Below are positions 37,801 to 46,470 of a stretch of DNA of 64,000 bases, piece after piece; the first letter of the stretch is position 1, and each line of letters starts with the position of its first letter. The DNA comes from Bacteroidota bacterium (GTDB lineage Bacteria > Bacteroidota > Bacteroidia > Cytophagales > Cyclobacteriaceae): NCBI GenBank assembly GCA_018267215.1, contig JAFDYX010000029.1, positions 1 through 64,000 of the forward strand. Reading direction: 5' to 3'. The notes under the pieces were generated by a model, which did no database searches, was not told where the DNA came from, and worked only from the letters and a program-made list of their open reading frames with translations. The translations under genes were made by a program, and so were the position numbers.

Positions 37801-38169
37801 GCCATCGCCATTAATGTCAACCATGGAGACTCCGGTTTTCCAACCTTGCCGGCATCCAACTCCGGCTTTATCGGTTATATCCTCAAATTTGAAATTCCCT
37901 TTATTCAAATAGAGTTTATTGTCAAGATTATTAGAGCTAAAATACACATCAATTAAGCCATCATTATTGATGTCGCCCACAGCCACCCCTCCGCCATTGT
38001 ATAAATACTCGTATGTAAAAATATTGATAGCATCATTCTCTACATTGATGTTGTTGAAGGTGATCCCTGTTTGATCGGATGATATCTTACGAAATAAACT
38101 TTCTGATTTTTTCTGACAACTAGAAAGTAGTGCCAAATAAAAAATGATAATTCCTGATCGAAGTGCCAT
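34891..38169 (-). CDS. FG-GAP/VCBS repeat lipoprotein with ASPIC/UnbV domain
   Basis: 1092 residues. Signal peptide with lipobox LLSSC (Cys18). Many FG-GAP/VCBS repeats follow, each with a calcium-binding-like loop such as DINNDGLIDVYF, DVNNDGWPDLY or DIDNDGDIDLFVGG, in two blocks (about 55-490 and 640-1090). Between them is an ASPIC/UnbV domain (GIGAKVICITKDKKQFRE, then VLVKWPTGEISEM). Such proteins are often the third member of SusC/SusD loci and should sit on the cell surface as beta-propellers. It is 88 bases after susD, with a strong hairpin between. Ligand unknown. Confidence 0.9.
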   Translation of the reverse strand: MALRSGIIIFYLALLSSCQKKSESLFRKISSDQTGITFNNINVENDAINIFTYEYLYNGGGVAVGDINNDGLIDVYFSSNNLDNKLYLNKGNFKFEDITDKAGVGCRQGWKTGVSMVDINGDGWLDIYVCRSADSNPENRRNALLINNHDLTFTNHAKEYGLDDDSYSTQAAFFDYDLDGDLDCFILNHSLLSISNSFNISNINSRLRSPYISNRMLKNDNGHFREVTDSLGIAGGASNYGLGISISDVNNDGWPDLYVSNDYVDNDRLYLNDHGKKFINATANMLSQVSQFSMGNDIADINNDGFTDIFTLDMLPEDNKRQKQLFGPDKYDVLQASVKNGLYYQFMRNMLHLNNGNGTFSEIGQLAGISNTDWSWSALFGDYDNDGLQDLFVTNGYKRDFTNNDFLKYKADQEIKSMRNNGKKNYAEMLQKMPSNKLHNYIFKNINGTTFENKITEWGFEEKTLTNGAAYADLDNDGDLDLVMNNIDDPAGIYQNQAELKNHTFLKIKLHGSANNSHGIGAKVICITKDKKQFRELFPVRGFQSSVEPNLLFGFNDIKMIDTVLVKWPTGEISEMTNVTPNQTITISIEQSNTKTPIQNLESPTLFKEITDIINYVHREDEYVDFKLQVLLPRIYSSVGPCLTLGDVNGDGREDIFIGGNLGYPSALFIQSANGKFLRSKIACFNDSSINTTNAAFFDKDNDGDLDLYVATGGYIPDQKNSYYDCLFENDGKGNFKKITDALPNIRSNGACVRPADIDNDGDIDLFVGGRIVPRQYPIPAQSYILLNNGTGHFTIETESVAPELKEFGMITDARWIDINHDKTPDLFVVGEWLPISIFINQHGKLINSTKSYIQDSTRGWWNCIYESDIDLDGDLDLIVGNFGNNNQMKPSLKHPVSLYYTDIDKNGAIDPLLTYYIMDKEYPYANRDELTEQVPSIKKKFVDYESYSEAGISDVLGKDDFKNCKKLTATTFETVCYLNTGKGFQKMELPLQAQYAPVTSIVVNDFNSDSKPDLLLTGNFEKTRVRTGKFTGNYGVVLLGDGKGSFKYAPQYQSGLNVKGETRSAVQVKDKILFGISNSPLLSYRINSQLK

Positions 38170-38204
38170 TGTATTGCTCTTTTGAATTTAAAAAAATCGT
38201 ATAA

Positions 38205-38233
38205 GACAAAGGCTGCATTTAGCAGCCTTTGTC
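38205..38233 (-). terminator. Intra-operon hairpin between susD and the FG-GAP gene
   Basis: A perfect 12-bp stem (GACAAAGGCTGC / GCAGCCTTTGTC) with loop ATTTA. On the minus strand it is followed by TTATACGA and seven T residues. It probably acts as a partial terminator lowering expression of the downstream gene, or protects the susCD message 3' end. Confidence 0.6.
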
Positions 38234-38257
38234 ACTAAAACCCTAAAAATATAAAAA

Positions 38258-40042
38258 CTAATTCTGATCCCACCAAACTGGAGTTGTTTCCGAATCTGCA
38301 CCTTGTTCACTAACTGCCTGATTGTAAAATGTTTTATTATTCAAGGCTTCTATTCCAGGATAAGTGAGGCGTCTGGTAAAGTTAGCAGCACTTCCATCAT
38401 GAACTGTGTACCTAGTAGGATCTAAACCACCAGCAAAAGGAATAAGAATAGGAAGATGTAATCTTCGATGATCAGCCCACGCTTCCCATCCACCATCGGG
38501 GAAAATAGCAATGTACTTTTGAGTAATAATCTTGCTCATTGCATCATCTACCGGTTTACCCAAGTAGGTCAGCCCGGAATTGTTAGTGAAACTAACAGTG
38601 GTGCCATAAGTATTTTTAGCCGTAGATGAGATATAATTGGCAATAGTAGTATTATCTACACCGTTCCAAAGCATGGAAGCAGTAATGCCAGCTTCATACC
38701 AAGTTTGTGCTCCACCGCTTATCCACCCTCTCTGGGCCGCCTCTGCCTGAAGGAAGCAAACTTCATGGTAAGTCATTACCTCATAAGGTCTGTTTGCCTG
38801 CAGGAAAGCAGTTCCTAATCTTGCCCCGTTATAGATGCTGTACTGCGCACGGCCTGCGGCTGCGTTTGATAACCCTGCCGGCACACCATGCCAGCGTAAA
38901 CGAGTATCAACTGTTTGGGTAATATTGTTGGCTGCGTCAACTGTAAGCGTTACACCTGAACCTGCTCCTGAGGTGGCTGAACTGACGTTGTAATAGATCG
39001 GTCCTCGAGGATCGACCACAGAAGGGACGCCACTTTTATAAAGGTTTGCATTAGGATCAAGTGTATTCTCGTCATTATTTAACAGCGCAATACCGGGGTC
39101 ATCATATACAAATGTTTGAGGCGTACTAAATCCGGGAGGGGTAGTGGGGAATGGTTGTCCACCCAGGCCGGTTAATAAATTTTCCATAGATCTACTCATA
39201 ACCTCTGAACCCCATCCATAGTAATAAGTGTACTGATAATTATACCCCCAGCCAAAACTGCCCCCACGTGGAACTAAGAATGCGTCACTGCTACTGGTAA
39301 ATACACCTTGAGCAACTGCATCGGCAGCATTTTGCTGAGCTACTGTGGGGTCTGCTTGCGATATACGCATAGCCAACCTTAAGCGAAGGGAATTGGCAAA
39401 CTTCTTCCACTTCGAGATATCATCGTTATAAACATAATCTTGACCAGCTAACTGGGCAGGGTTAGCCGTAGAGAGTGAATCAGATGCTTCCTTCAATTCT
39501 TTCATGAAGTCTTCATAAATTAACTTTTGCTTGTCATAGGGTGGATTGGTTCCCTTTCCATCGGCAGCCTGAAAATAAGGAATATCGCCCCAAAGATCAG
39601 TTGCCCTCGAAAAGAGCCATACTCTCCATATTCTGGCAATTTGAGTTTCATTGTACTTGTGGCCTGAAGCTCTGCCAGAACGTATGGCTTGGTTACAAGC
39701 TGCAATAAATGGGTAATGATATTGAGACCAATATGAAGCAATCCATTCATCATTGGTAATACCATGCTGGGTACTAAAACCTTCATTTGCATAGTATTGC
39801 GCAAAAATATCATTGGTAAGTTGAGTCATGCGTTCGTGCATACCAGGATCTAAAATGCCGTTATTAAAAGTTCCTGTAATCAAGAAGCTGGGTTGAACCG
39901 TTGCTATGCCATTTTGGTTAGGATTGATATTAATTCCATCCAATCCTTTGGTACAAGAAAAGAAAATACCAATACCAGCAAGCAATACCAATGCGATAGT
40001 TACTTTCTTTGTTGTCATGTTTCTACTTTTATTCGTTTTCAT
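38258..40042 (-). CDS. SusD/RagB-like outer-membrane lipoprotein (SusD-like_2 type)
   Basis: 594 residues; the M at residue 9 (start 40018) gives a tidier signal peptide. The lipobox is FFSC (Cys30). The body is helical with TPR-like pairs and SusD-type segments (IFAQYYANEGFSTQHG, YFQAADGKGTNPPYDKQ, EVCFLQAEAAQRGW, IITQKYIAIFPDGGWEAW). It forms the surface lid that hands substrate to the SusC channel. It follows SusC by 12 bases. The ligand may be a glycan, but SusD-like_2 proteins also serve peptides. Confidence 0.93.
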   Translation of the reverse strand: MKTNKSRNMTTKKVTIALVLLAGIGIFFSCTKGLDGININPNQNGIATVQPSFLITGTFNNGILDPGMHERMTQLTNDIFAQYYANEGFSTQHGITNDEWIASYWSQYHYPFIAACNQAIRSGRASGHKYNETQIARIWRVWLFSRATDLWGDIPYFQAADGKGTNPPYDKQKLIYEDFMKELKEASDSLSTANPAQLAGQDYVYNDDISKWKKFANSLRLRLAMRISQADPTVAQQNAADAVAQGVFTSSSDAFLVPRGGSFGWGYNYQYTYYYGWGSEVMSRSMENLLTGLGGQPFPTTPPGFSTPQTFVYDDPGIALLNNDENTLDPNANLYKSGVPSVVDPRGPIYYNVSSATSGAGSGVTLTVDAANNITQTVDTRLRWHGVPAGLSNAAAGRAQYSIYNGARLGTAFLQANRPYEVMTYHEVCFLQAEAAQRGWISGGAQTWYEAGITASMLWNGVDNTTIANYISSTAKNTYGTTVSFTNNSGLTYLGKPVDDAMSKIITQKYIAIFPDGGWEAWADHRRLHLPILIPFAGGLDPTRYTVHDGSAANFTRRLTYPGIEALNNKTFYNQAVSEQGADSETTPVWWDQN

Positions 40043-40054
40043 GTTCGTAAGTTA

Positions 40055-43000
40055 TTAGAAGCCAACATTTAAATTGAAACCCATGCTTCTGTATGAAGGG
40101 TAAGCACCGTTTTCATAACCCTGAGCATTCGTGGTAGTGAAAGTAGATTCAGGATCCATGCCGTGCATATGACTAGAAATCAACCAAAGATTTCTACCTA
40201 CAAGTGCAAACGAAAGTCGATTGATTGGTAATTTGCCTAGTATGCTCGAAGGGAAATTGTACGTAAGCGTTGCCTCTCTTAGTCGAATGTTACTGGCATC
40301 GTATGTGAATAGGGTTGCAACAGGCTCAAATCCGGCAACAGTTGTCCAATAGGTCTGAGAGTTAATTGCAGTCGTGTTGGGCGAGCCATCAGCGTGAACT
40401 CCGTTAACAATCAGCCCTCCGCTTCGGTTGGCAATAGTACCCTCAGCATTTCCTGCAACATAAAGGCTTGCCATGGTTTGAGAATAAATTTTGCCGCCTT
40501 GCCGCATATCAATCACAAAACCTAAATTAAAATTTTTATAGGTAAAATTGTTTACAAACCCAAGCGTAAAAGTGGGTTGATAATTTCCCAGCAGGGTGTT
40601 TTTATCAGATGAATAGAGTGGGAGGCCTGAAGCGGGATCAACCAAAACTCTTCCTTGTGAATCACGACTGAAGTCTCTTCCGTAGATATCTCCCATTGGT
40701 CGGCCTGCATCTGCCACAATTCTGATGGCTCTCGCAGAAGCATCATCCTGAATTAAAAACCTTGTCAAATCAGGAGTGAGTTGATTAACCCTATTTACGT
40801 TATGGTTAAAGTTTACGGCAGTATTCCAGTTAAACGAAGATGTCTTAACTGGTGAACCTGAAATTACAAATTCTATCCCCGTATTTTGGATTTCCCCAGC
40901 GTTAATTGTTTTGGTTTGGTAACCACTTTGAGAAGGAACAGGGATGTTAAGTATCTGATTTGTTATGTACTTAGCATAGTATGCAGCTTCAATTCCGATT
41001 CTATTGCCAAAAAATTTAAGATCAATCCCCGCCTCAAAAGAATTTGTTTTCTCAGGGCGAATATTAGGATCAGGTAAATTGGTCGGTACACCCGTAGTGT
41101 ATGCATTGTTGAATCCTGTATTATTAATGGCAAAGGTTGGACTTAAGCTATAAGGAGGGATAAAATTACCTGTTTGCGCATAACCGCCTCTTACTTTAGC
41201 ATACGAAATGAATTCGGGTATTTTACCTCCTAACATTTCACTTAAAATTAAGGAAGTACTCACAGAAGGGTACCCAATTGATCTATTTGCTTTTGAAAGT
41301 GTTGATGTCCAGTCGTTTCTATAAGTGGCATCAACGAAAAAATAAGATTTATACGAGAGGTTTGCAAAAGCATAGAGCGAGTTTACTCTTAAATCTGAGA
41401 AGACGCTATAAGGTACTACATGTGAACCAGTACCTAAAGTATATACTCCGGGAAAATTTAAGTATCCTGTACTACCCCCAATATTTTGACTGCTTGCAAT
41501 ACGCTCGTTACCACCAGCACTTAAACTAGCATTGAGGTCACCAAATGTTTTTGAAGCTGTAAATAGAAAATCTGTATTAGTTTCGGTGGCTTCATAGATA
41601 TTGGCATTGTAGCCCGAATTAAAATTCAGGAGCCCTTGACCTAAATCTCTAATTCCATAAGCATTAGCCGATTGGTTTAATGTAATCCTCTTATCCATCC
41701 CATTGCGTACAAAAAATTTCAACCAATCTGTAAGTCTGTATTCTAACTTAATCATAGTTAAAAAACGATCAGTATTGTCTTTATTGAAATCTTCATACAT
41801 AGTCCAATAAGGATTTCTCAATGTACTGTATCCTTGTGGATACCACAGCACCATCCCCCCGGTAGCATCCTTCCATGGGTTCATTTCTGAAAGATGGATA
41901 CTTCTTGGCATGGAGTAATATTGAGCGAAAACATTGCTGGGGCTACCAGAAGTTTGAGGTCTGTTGAGCCCATCTTGTCTGGTATAGCTTATTTTTGCAT
42001 CAACAGAAAGACGGTCAGTAATTTTTGAAGTAACACGCAATGTAACCATGTTCCTTTTAATGGATGAATTAGGCAATAAGCCGGTATTAGACATATTTGT
42101 GTAACCTAATCGCACGGTATTTTTGTCTGAACCACCAGCGATACTTACCGAATTGGTGGATGTGACACCGGTATTTAAAAAATTTCTTAAATCATTTCCG
42201 TTAATTGTTTGAGGCCTTGTTTGACCTGTCCAGTCAGGATAAGCTATAGTGGCTCCTAGTGCTGGCCCCCAACTACTTTGCTGATTTATTCCGTTAGAGT
42301 CAAATGTGCCATTTGTGCCTTGGCCATACTGATTTTGCATTTTTGGAAGCGTGAGGGGTGATTCAAAAGTAAGGTTGGATTGAAATGAGCCACCTAATCC
42401 TTTCTTGGTAGTGCCTTTCTTGGTTGTAATCAAAATTACGCCATTTGCTCCGCGGTTTCCATAAAGTGCTCCGGCTTCTGGGCCTTTTAGAACCGTCATA
42501 GTTTCTATATCATCGGGGTTAATCTGCTGAATCCCTTGCCCCTGATCAAAAGAGCCATATTCACTTTGATTCGATGCAGTATTATAATTGTCAAAAGGAA
42601 CCCCGTCAACTACTACGAGAGGATCGCTAGCTCCCTCACGCAAAGAACCCGCACCACGTATTAATATTTTAGATGATCCACCCGGGCCAGTTCCTCCTTT
42701 GTATATCTGAACGCCAGCCACTCTACCTTGCAGGTTGTTAATTACGTTGGATTCTCTCGCTATTGTAAGGTCAGATCCCTTAACATCCTGCACCGAATAC
42801 CCTATAGATTTTTTATCACGTTCAATACCCAATGCAGTAACAACTACTTCTTGTAATTGAGCTGCGTCTCCTTTTAAAGATACATCAACTATAGAGCGGG
42901 CACCCACAGGTACTTCCTGAGTGGTAAACCCAATAAAAGAAACTACCAGCACAGCATTTTCATTTTCAACTGAGATGGAGTACTTACCCTCACCATCAGT

Positions 43001-43171
43001 TGTTGTTCCGCTATTAGTTCCTTTAATAATTACGTTGGCACCTGGTACGGCCGTGCCTGCATCATCTTTTACAGCGCCCGTCACAACTCTGGATTGTGCG
43101 GACACCACCAGTGAGAGCCATACCTGAAAGATGGCTGTCAGCAGCAGTTTTTGGTAGAATTTCATTCGCAT
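40055..43171 (-). CDS. SusC/RagA-type TonB-linked outer-membrane protein
   Basis: 1038 residues from the ATG at 43171. A longer frame to 43300 must be wrong because it would translate the operators and promoter. Signal peptide to VVSAQ; CarboxypepD_reg-like domain (VTGAVKDDAGTAVPGANVIIKG); plug with SIGYSVQDVKG, LQGRVAGVQIYKGG and ILIRGAGSL; a 22-strand barrel ending in FNLNVGF. It imports the ligand captured by SusD, powered by TonB. It is first in the minus-strand operon and divergent from the LacI-type regulator. Confidence 0.95.
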   Translation of the reverse strand: MRMKFYQKLLLTAIFQVWLSLVVSAQSRVVTGAVKDDAGTAVPGANVIIKGTNSGTTTDGEGKYSISVENENAVLVVSFIGFTTQEVPVGARSIVDVSLKGDAAQLQEVVVTALGIERDKKSIGYSVQDVKGSDLTIARESNVINNLQGRVAGVQIYKGGTGPGGSSKILIRGAGSLREGASDPLVVVDGVPFDNYNTASNQSEYGSFDQGQGIQQINPDDIETMTVLKGPEAGALYGNRGANGVILITTKKGTTKKGLGGSFQSNLTFESPLTLPKMQNQYGQGTNGTFDSNGINQQSSWGPALGATIAYPDWTGQTRPQTINGNDLRNFLNTGVTSTNSVSIAGGSDKNTVRLGYTNMSNTGLLPNSSIKRNMVTLRVTSKITDRLSVDAKISYTRQDGLNRPQTSGSPSNVFAQYYSMPRSIHLSEMNPWKDATGGMVLWYPQGYSTLRNPYWTMYEDFNKDNTDRFLTMIKLEYRLTDWLKFFVRNGMDKRITLNQSANAYGIRDLGQGLLNFNSGYNANIYEATETNTDFLFTASKTFGDLNASLSAGGNERIASSQNIGGSTGYLNFPGVYTLGTGSHVVPYSVFSDLRVNSLYAFANLSYKSYFFVDATYRNDWTSTLSKANRSIGYPSVSTSLILSEMLGGKIPEFISYAKVRGGYAQTGNFIPPYSLSPTFAINNTGFNNAYTTGVPTNLPDPNIRPEKTNSFEAGIDLKFFGNRIGIEAAYYAKYITNQILNIPVPSQSGYQTKTINAGEIQNTGIEFVISGSPVKTSSFNWNTAVNFNHNVNRVNQLTPDLTRFLIQDDASARAIRIVADAGRPMGDIYGRDFSRDSQGRVLVDPASGLPLYSSDKNTLLGNYQPTFTLGFVNNFTYKNFNLGFVIDMRQGGKIYSQTMASLYVAGNAEGTIANRSGGLIVNGVHADGSPNTTAINSQTYWTTVAGFEPVATLFTYDASNIRLREATLTYNFPSSILGKLPINRLSFALVGRNLWLISSHMHGMDPESTFTTTNAQGYENGAYPSYRSMGFNLNVGF

Positions 43172-43211
43172 TTTTATTTGGTTAGGTTGAGTAATGGGTA
43201 TTACAATGCTG

Positions 43212-43242
43212 TAAACATACAGCAATAATAATAAAAAGCAAA
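43212..43242 (-). promoter_or_regulatory. Promoter of susC operon (TTTG-N19-TATGTTTA)
   Basis: TTTG (43242-43239) and TATGTTTA (43219-43212) on the minus strand are separated by exactly 19 bases; only the last base of the -7 box departs from TAnnTTTG. The start codon at 43171 lies about 35 bases past the expected transcription start. The twin operators lie just upstream of its -33. Confidence 0.65.
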
Positions 43243-43249
43243 GAAAATA

Positions 43250-43279
43250 TTGAAAATGTGTTCGCACACAGTAAATTTG
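43250..43279 (+). promoter_or_regulatory. Promoter of LacI-type regulator gene (TTG-N19-TAAATTTG)
   Basis: TTG (43250-43252), 19 bases, then TAAATTTG (43272-43279), an exact -7 match. One operator fills the spacer and the other covers the end of the -7 box and the start point, which predicts strong autorepression. Confidence 0.7.
43257..43270. promoter_or_regulatory. LacI-type operator O1
   Basis: TGTGTTCGCACACA: a palindrome around a central CG with one mismatched arm position. It is the partner of O2, 21 bp centre to centre (two helix turns), and lies 14 bases upstream of the susC -33 element. Confidence 0.75.
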
Positions 43280-43291
43280 TGTGCGCACACA
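43278..43291. promoter_or_regulatory. LacI-type operator O2
   Basis: TGTGTGCGCACACA is a perfect 14-bp palindrome with the central CG typical of LacI-family sites. It overlaps the last two bases of the regulator's own -7 box and the expected transcription start. Confidence 0.78.
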
Positions 43292-43325
43292 ATAAAACAA
43301 ACCACCAATTGCCTATTTTTATCTT

Positions 43326-44420
43326 ATGGCCAAAAAACCCGTCCGCATAAAAGACATTGCTAAAGCTGCCGGGGTATCTATCGGTACGGTTGACCGGGTG
43401 CTCCACAATCGGGGAAATGTATCGGAAGATGCCTTAAAAAGAGTGAATGAAGTATTAGATAAGAATGAATACCACCCTAATCTGATTGCCCGTTCGCTGG
43501 GTTCTAAACGCGATTACAAAATCGCAGCTCTTCTGCCCAACCATCTGAATGACGATTATTGGGGGCTGGCCTATCAGGGCATAGAACTGGCAAAACCCGA
43601 ATGGCTTCATTATAGTGTGCATATCGTTGCTTATGAGTTTGATCCCGACTTGGCCAGTTCCTTTCAGGAAGCCAGCAGCAAAGCACTGAAAAGCAAGCCG
43701 GATGGCGTGTTGATAGCTCCTATCCTTTATAATGAGACATTTCCCTTTTTTAAAAATTTGGCTGATAAAGCAATTCCTTTTGTGTTGTTCAACACCAATA
43801 TTATAGAATCCAACGCTTTGTCGTTTATCGGCCAAGACTTGTACCATAGCGGGCGCTTAGCTGGAGAGCTTACATGTTTAGGGCAGACGGGCGAAGGGCA
43901 ATTTGGTGTACTGCACGTAGATGAAGATCTCAACGACTCTATTCACTTGGTGCAAAAAGAAAATGGGTTTCGCGACTTCATAGCAGAACGCTATCCTTTT
44001 ACCCACACGATAGTATCGCTCAACCGCACCAGCTCGTCCGATTTTTCTTTTAAGAAGAAATTGGCCAACCTGCTGAGCCAGCCCGATCTAAAAGGAATTT
44101 TTGTCAGTTCTTCGCGCGGCACCGAAACGGCCGCTTACTTTTTAAAAGAGTATGGCAAAAAAGAAATCCGGATGGTGGGCTATGATCTGCTCGAAAAGAA
44201 TATTGCTTATCTGAAAAATGGTATCATTGATTTCCTGATCCACCAAAAACCGCAGCAGCAAGCCATAGAAGGCATCAATTGCCTGGCCAATCATCTGATT
44301 TTTAAAAAAGAAGCCAAGCGCGTAAATTTATTTCCGCTGGAGGTAATTACAAGTCAAAATTTGGAATCTTACATTGCCAATCAGGCGGAACATACTGTTA
44401 TTAATATATCTGTCAAATAA
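43326..44420 (+). CDS. LacI-family transcriptional regulator
   Basis: 364 residues. The N-terminal helix-turn-helix (RIKDIAKAAGVSIGTVDRVLHNRGNVS, residues 7-33) and hinge (YHPNLIARSLGSKR) are typical; the rest is a periplasmic-binding-protein-like ligand domain beginning KIAALLPNHLNDDYW. It should bind the twin operators in its own promoter region and respond to a sugar or sugar phosphate. It is followed 14 bases later by the NagB fusion gene, which suggests an amino-sugar signal, an inference from context. Confidence 0.92.
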   Translation: MAKKPVRIKDIAKAAGVSIGTVDRVLHNRGNVSEDALKRVNEVLDKNEYHPNLIARSLGSKRDYKIAALLPNHLNDDYWGLAYQGIELAKPEWLHYSVHIVAYEFDPDLASSFQEASSKALKSKPDGVLIAPILYNETFPFFKNLADKAIPFVLFNTNIIESNALSFIGQDLYHSGRLAGELTCLGQTGEGQFGVLHVDEDLNDSIHLVQKENGFRDFIAERYPFTHTIVSLNRTSSSDFSFKKKLANLLSQPDLKGIFVSSSRGTETAAYFLKEYGKKEIRMVGYDLLEKNIAYLKNGIIDFLIHQKPQQQAIEGINCLANHLIFKKEAKRVNLFPLEVITSQNLESYIANQAEHTVINISVK

Positions 44421-44434
44421 TTATACTATAAACT

Positions 44435-46345
44435 ATGTCTAACGGAAACCTGCACATCAACTTCGAAAAAATACCGATTTCTATTTTCGCCTCTTCCGAG
44501 GATGCCTCTAAATCGGTAGCCAAAGAAATTGCCGACCTGATCAAACTAAAACAGAAAGAAGGAAAGAAAGCCATCTTAGGTTTGGCCACAGGCTCATCTC
44601 CTAAAAAAGTGTATGCCGAGTTGATCAGGCTACACAAGCAAGAAGGGTTGAGCTTTAAAAATGTGATCTCGTTTAATTTGGACGAATACTACCCCATGCA
44701 GCCGGCCTCACCGCAGAGCTACCATTGGTTTATGAAGGAAAATCTTTTCGACCATGTGGATATTCCTAAAGACAGCTACTTCGTTCCCGATGGAACCATC
44801 GGTATGGATACTGTTAAATCCTACTGCGCTGCGTACGAGAAAAAAATCAACGATTTAGGCGGGCTGGATTTTCAGTTGCTGGGCATCGGCCGCAATGGCC
44901 ACATCGGTTTCAACGAGCCCGGTTCGCATATTGATTCTCTTACCCGTTTAATCACGTTGGATTTTACCACACGTTCTGACGCAGGCTTGGATTTTGGTGG
45001 CTTGGCCAACGTACCCAGAAAAGCTATTACGTTGGGTATCAAAAAAATTATGCAGGCCAAACGGATTGTATTGATTGCCTGGGGCGAGCATAAGTCGCCC
45101 ATCATCCGCCAAACCGTAGAAGGCCCGGTGGTAGAGCAGATTCCTGCCTCGTACCTGCAGGGGCACCCTAATGCCCAGATTGTGATGGACGAGTCGTGTG
45201 CGGCAGGGCTGAGCCGGAGAAAAACACCTTGGTTGTTTGATTCGGTAGAATGGGATATGCCGATGATTAAAAAAGCGGTAACGAACTTAGCGCTGTCGTT
45301 GGAAAAATCTGTTTTGATGCTGACCAACGAGGACTACAATGAAAACGGACTAAGCGAATTGCTGGCTCGCTACGGAGAAGCTTATGATATAAACATAGAA
45401 GTATTTAACCGGATACAGCACACCATTACCGGGTGGCCGGGCGGCAAGCCCAATGCCGATGATACGCACCGCCCTGAGCGGGCCAACCCGGCACGCAAGC
45501 GCGTTCTTATTTTTAGCCCGCACCCCGATGATGATATTATTTCTATGGGGGGCACTTTCCAGCGGTTGGTTGATCAGGGGCACGAAGTACACGTGGCCTA
45601 CCAAACATCGGGCAATATTGCCGTGGCCGATGATGAGGCGCTGCGCTTCATAGAATTTGTGCGCGACTTTAACGCCCGGTTTGCCTTGCATAATGAAGCC
45701 ACCGACAAAATGTATTTTGAAGCCAACGGTTTTTTGGAAAAGAAAAAGAAAGGAGAGAAAGATTCGGAGGCTGTGCGTGCCATCAAAGGTTTGATCCGCG
45801 TAAGCGAGGCAAAAAATACTTGCCGGTTTGTAGGTGTGCCGCAAGAGAATACCCACTTTTTGAATATGCCTTTTTATGAAACGGGCATGGTGCAAAAGAA
45901 ACCGCTGGGGGAAGAAGATTATACCATTGTGGCCAATGTTATACGCGAAGTAAAGCCTCATCAAATTTATGCGGCAGGCGATTTGGCCGACCCGCATGGC
46001 ACACACAAAGTGTGTCTCGATGCAGTGATCGAAGCACTGCACCGGTTAAAGAAAGAACCTTTCATGAAAGACTGCTGGACGTGGTTATACAAAGGAGCCT
46101 GGGCCGAGTGGGATATAGACCTCATCGAGATGGCTGTGCCCATGAGCCCCGACCAGGTGATGCGCAAACGGATGGGCATCTTCAAACACCAGTCACAAAA
46201 AGATGGTGTGGTTTACCAAGGCACGGATGCACGCGAGTTTTGGCAACGGGCCGAAGACCGCAACCAAGCTACAGCCTTGCTCTACAATAAGTTAGGGCTT
46301 GCCGAATATGCTGCCATGGAGGCTTTTGTACGCTTAAAAATTTAA
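44435..46345 (+). CDS. nagB: Glucosamine-6-phosphate deaminase fused to PIG-L deacetylase-like domain
   Basis: 636 residues against about 260 for plain NagB. Residues 1-~290 are NagB: phosphate loop ATGSSPKKVY, catalytic acid in NLDEYY (83-84), and GIGRNGHIGFNEPG with the active-site His. Residues ~355-636 form a PIG-L/LmbE-type deacetylase domain with zinc motif HPDDD (363-367) and the HxxH pair His521/His524. Both active sites look intact. The protein may deacetylate an amino sugar and then deaminate glucosamine-6-phosphate to fructose-6-phosphate. Long NagB proteins of this kind are known in Bacteroidota; the role of the second half is unsettled. Confidence 0.92.
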   Translation: MSNGNLHINFEKIPISIFASSEDASKSVAKEIADLIKLKQKEGKKAILGLATGSSPKKVYAELIRLHKQEGLSFKNVISFNLDEYYPMQPASPQSYHWFMKENLFDHVDIPKDSYFVPDGTIGMDTVKSYCAAYEKKINDLGGLDFQLLGIGRNGHIGFNEPGSHIDSLTRLITLDFTTRSDAGLDFGGLANVPRKAITLGIKKIMQAKRIVLIAWGEHKSPIIRQTVEGPVVEQIPASYLQGHPNAQIVMDESCAAGLSRRKTPWLFDSVEWDMPMIKKAVTNLALSLEKSVLMLTNEDYNENGLSELLARYGEAYDINIEVFNRIQHTITGWPGGKPNADDTHRPERANPARKRVLIFSPHPDDDIISMGGTFQRLVDQGHEVHVAYQTSGNIAVADDEALRFIEFVRDFNARFALHNEATDKMYFEANGFLEKKKKGEKDSEAVRAIKGLIRVSEAKNTCRFVGVPQENTHFLNMPFYETGMVQKKPLGEEDYTIVANVIREVKPHQIYAAGDLADPHGTHKVCLDAVIEALHRLKKEPFMKDCWTWLYKGAWAEWDIDLIEMAVPMSPDQVMRKRMGIFKHQSQKDGVVYQGTDAREFWQRAEDRNQATALLYNKLGLAEYAAMEAFVRLKI

Positions 46346-46470
46346 ACGGGTCTCGAATGGCCAAATCTGCCGCCTGCCTGTCTGTGTAAAATTTACAAAT
46401 TAATAAGCCAGGCCTGTTTCGGATAGAAAAAAATATGCTAAACTTGAGAAAGTTTTAATCCACAAACCCT

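Noticed and set aside
40055..43300. Longer susC start at 43300
   Set aside because: The extra 43 codons would translate across the promoter and both operators, and the encoded residues do not resemble a signal peptide; the ATG at 43171 does.
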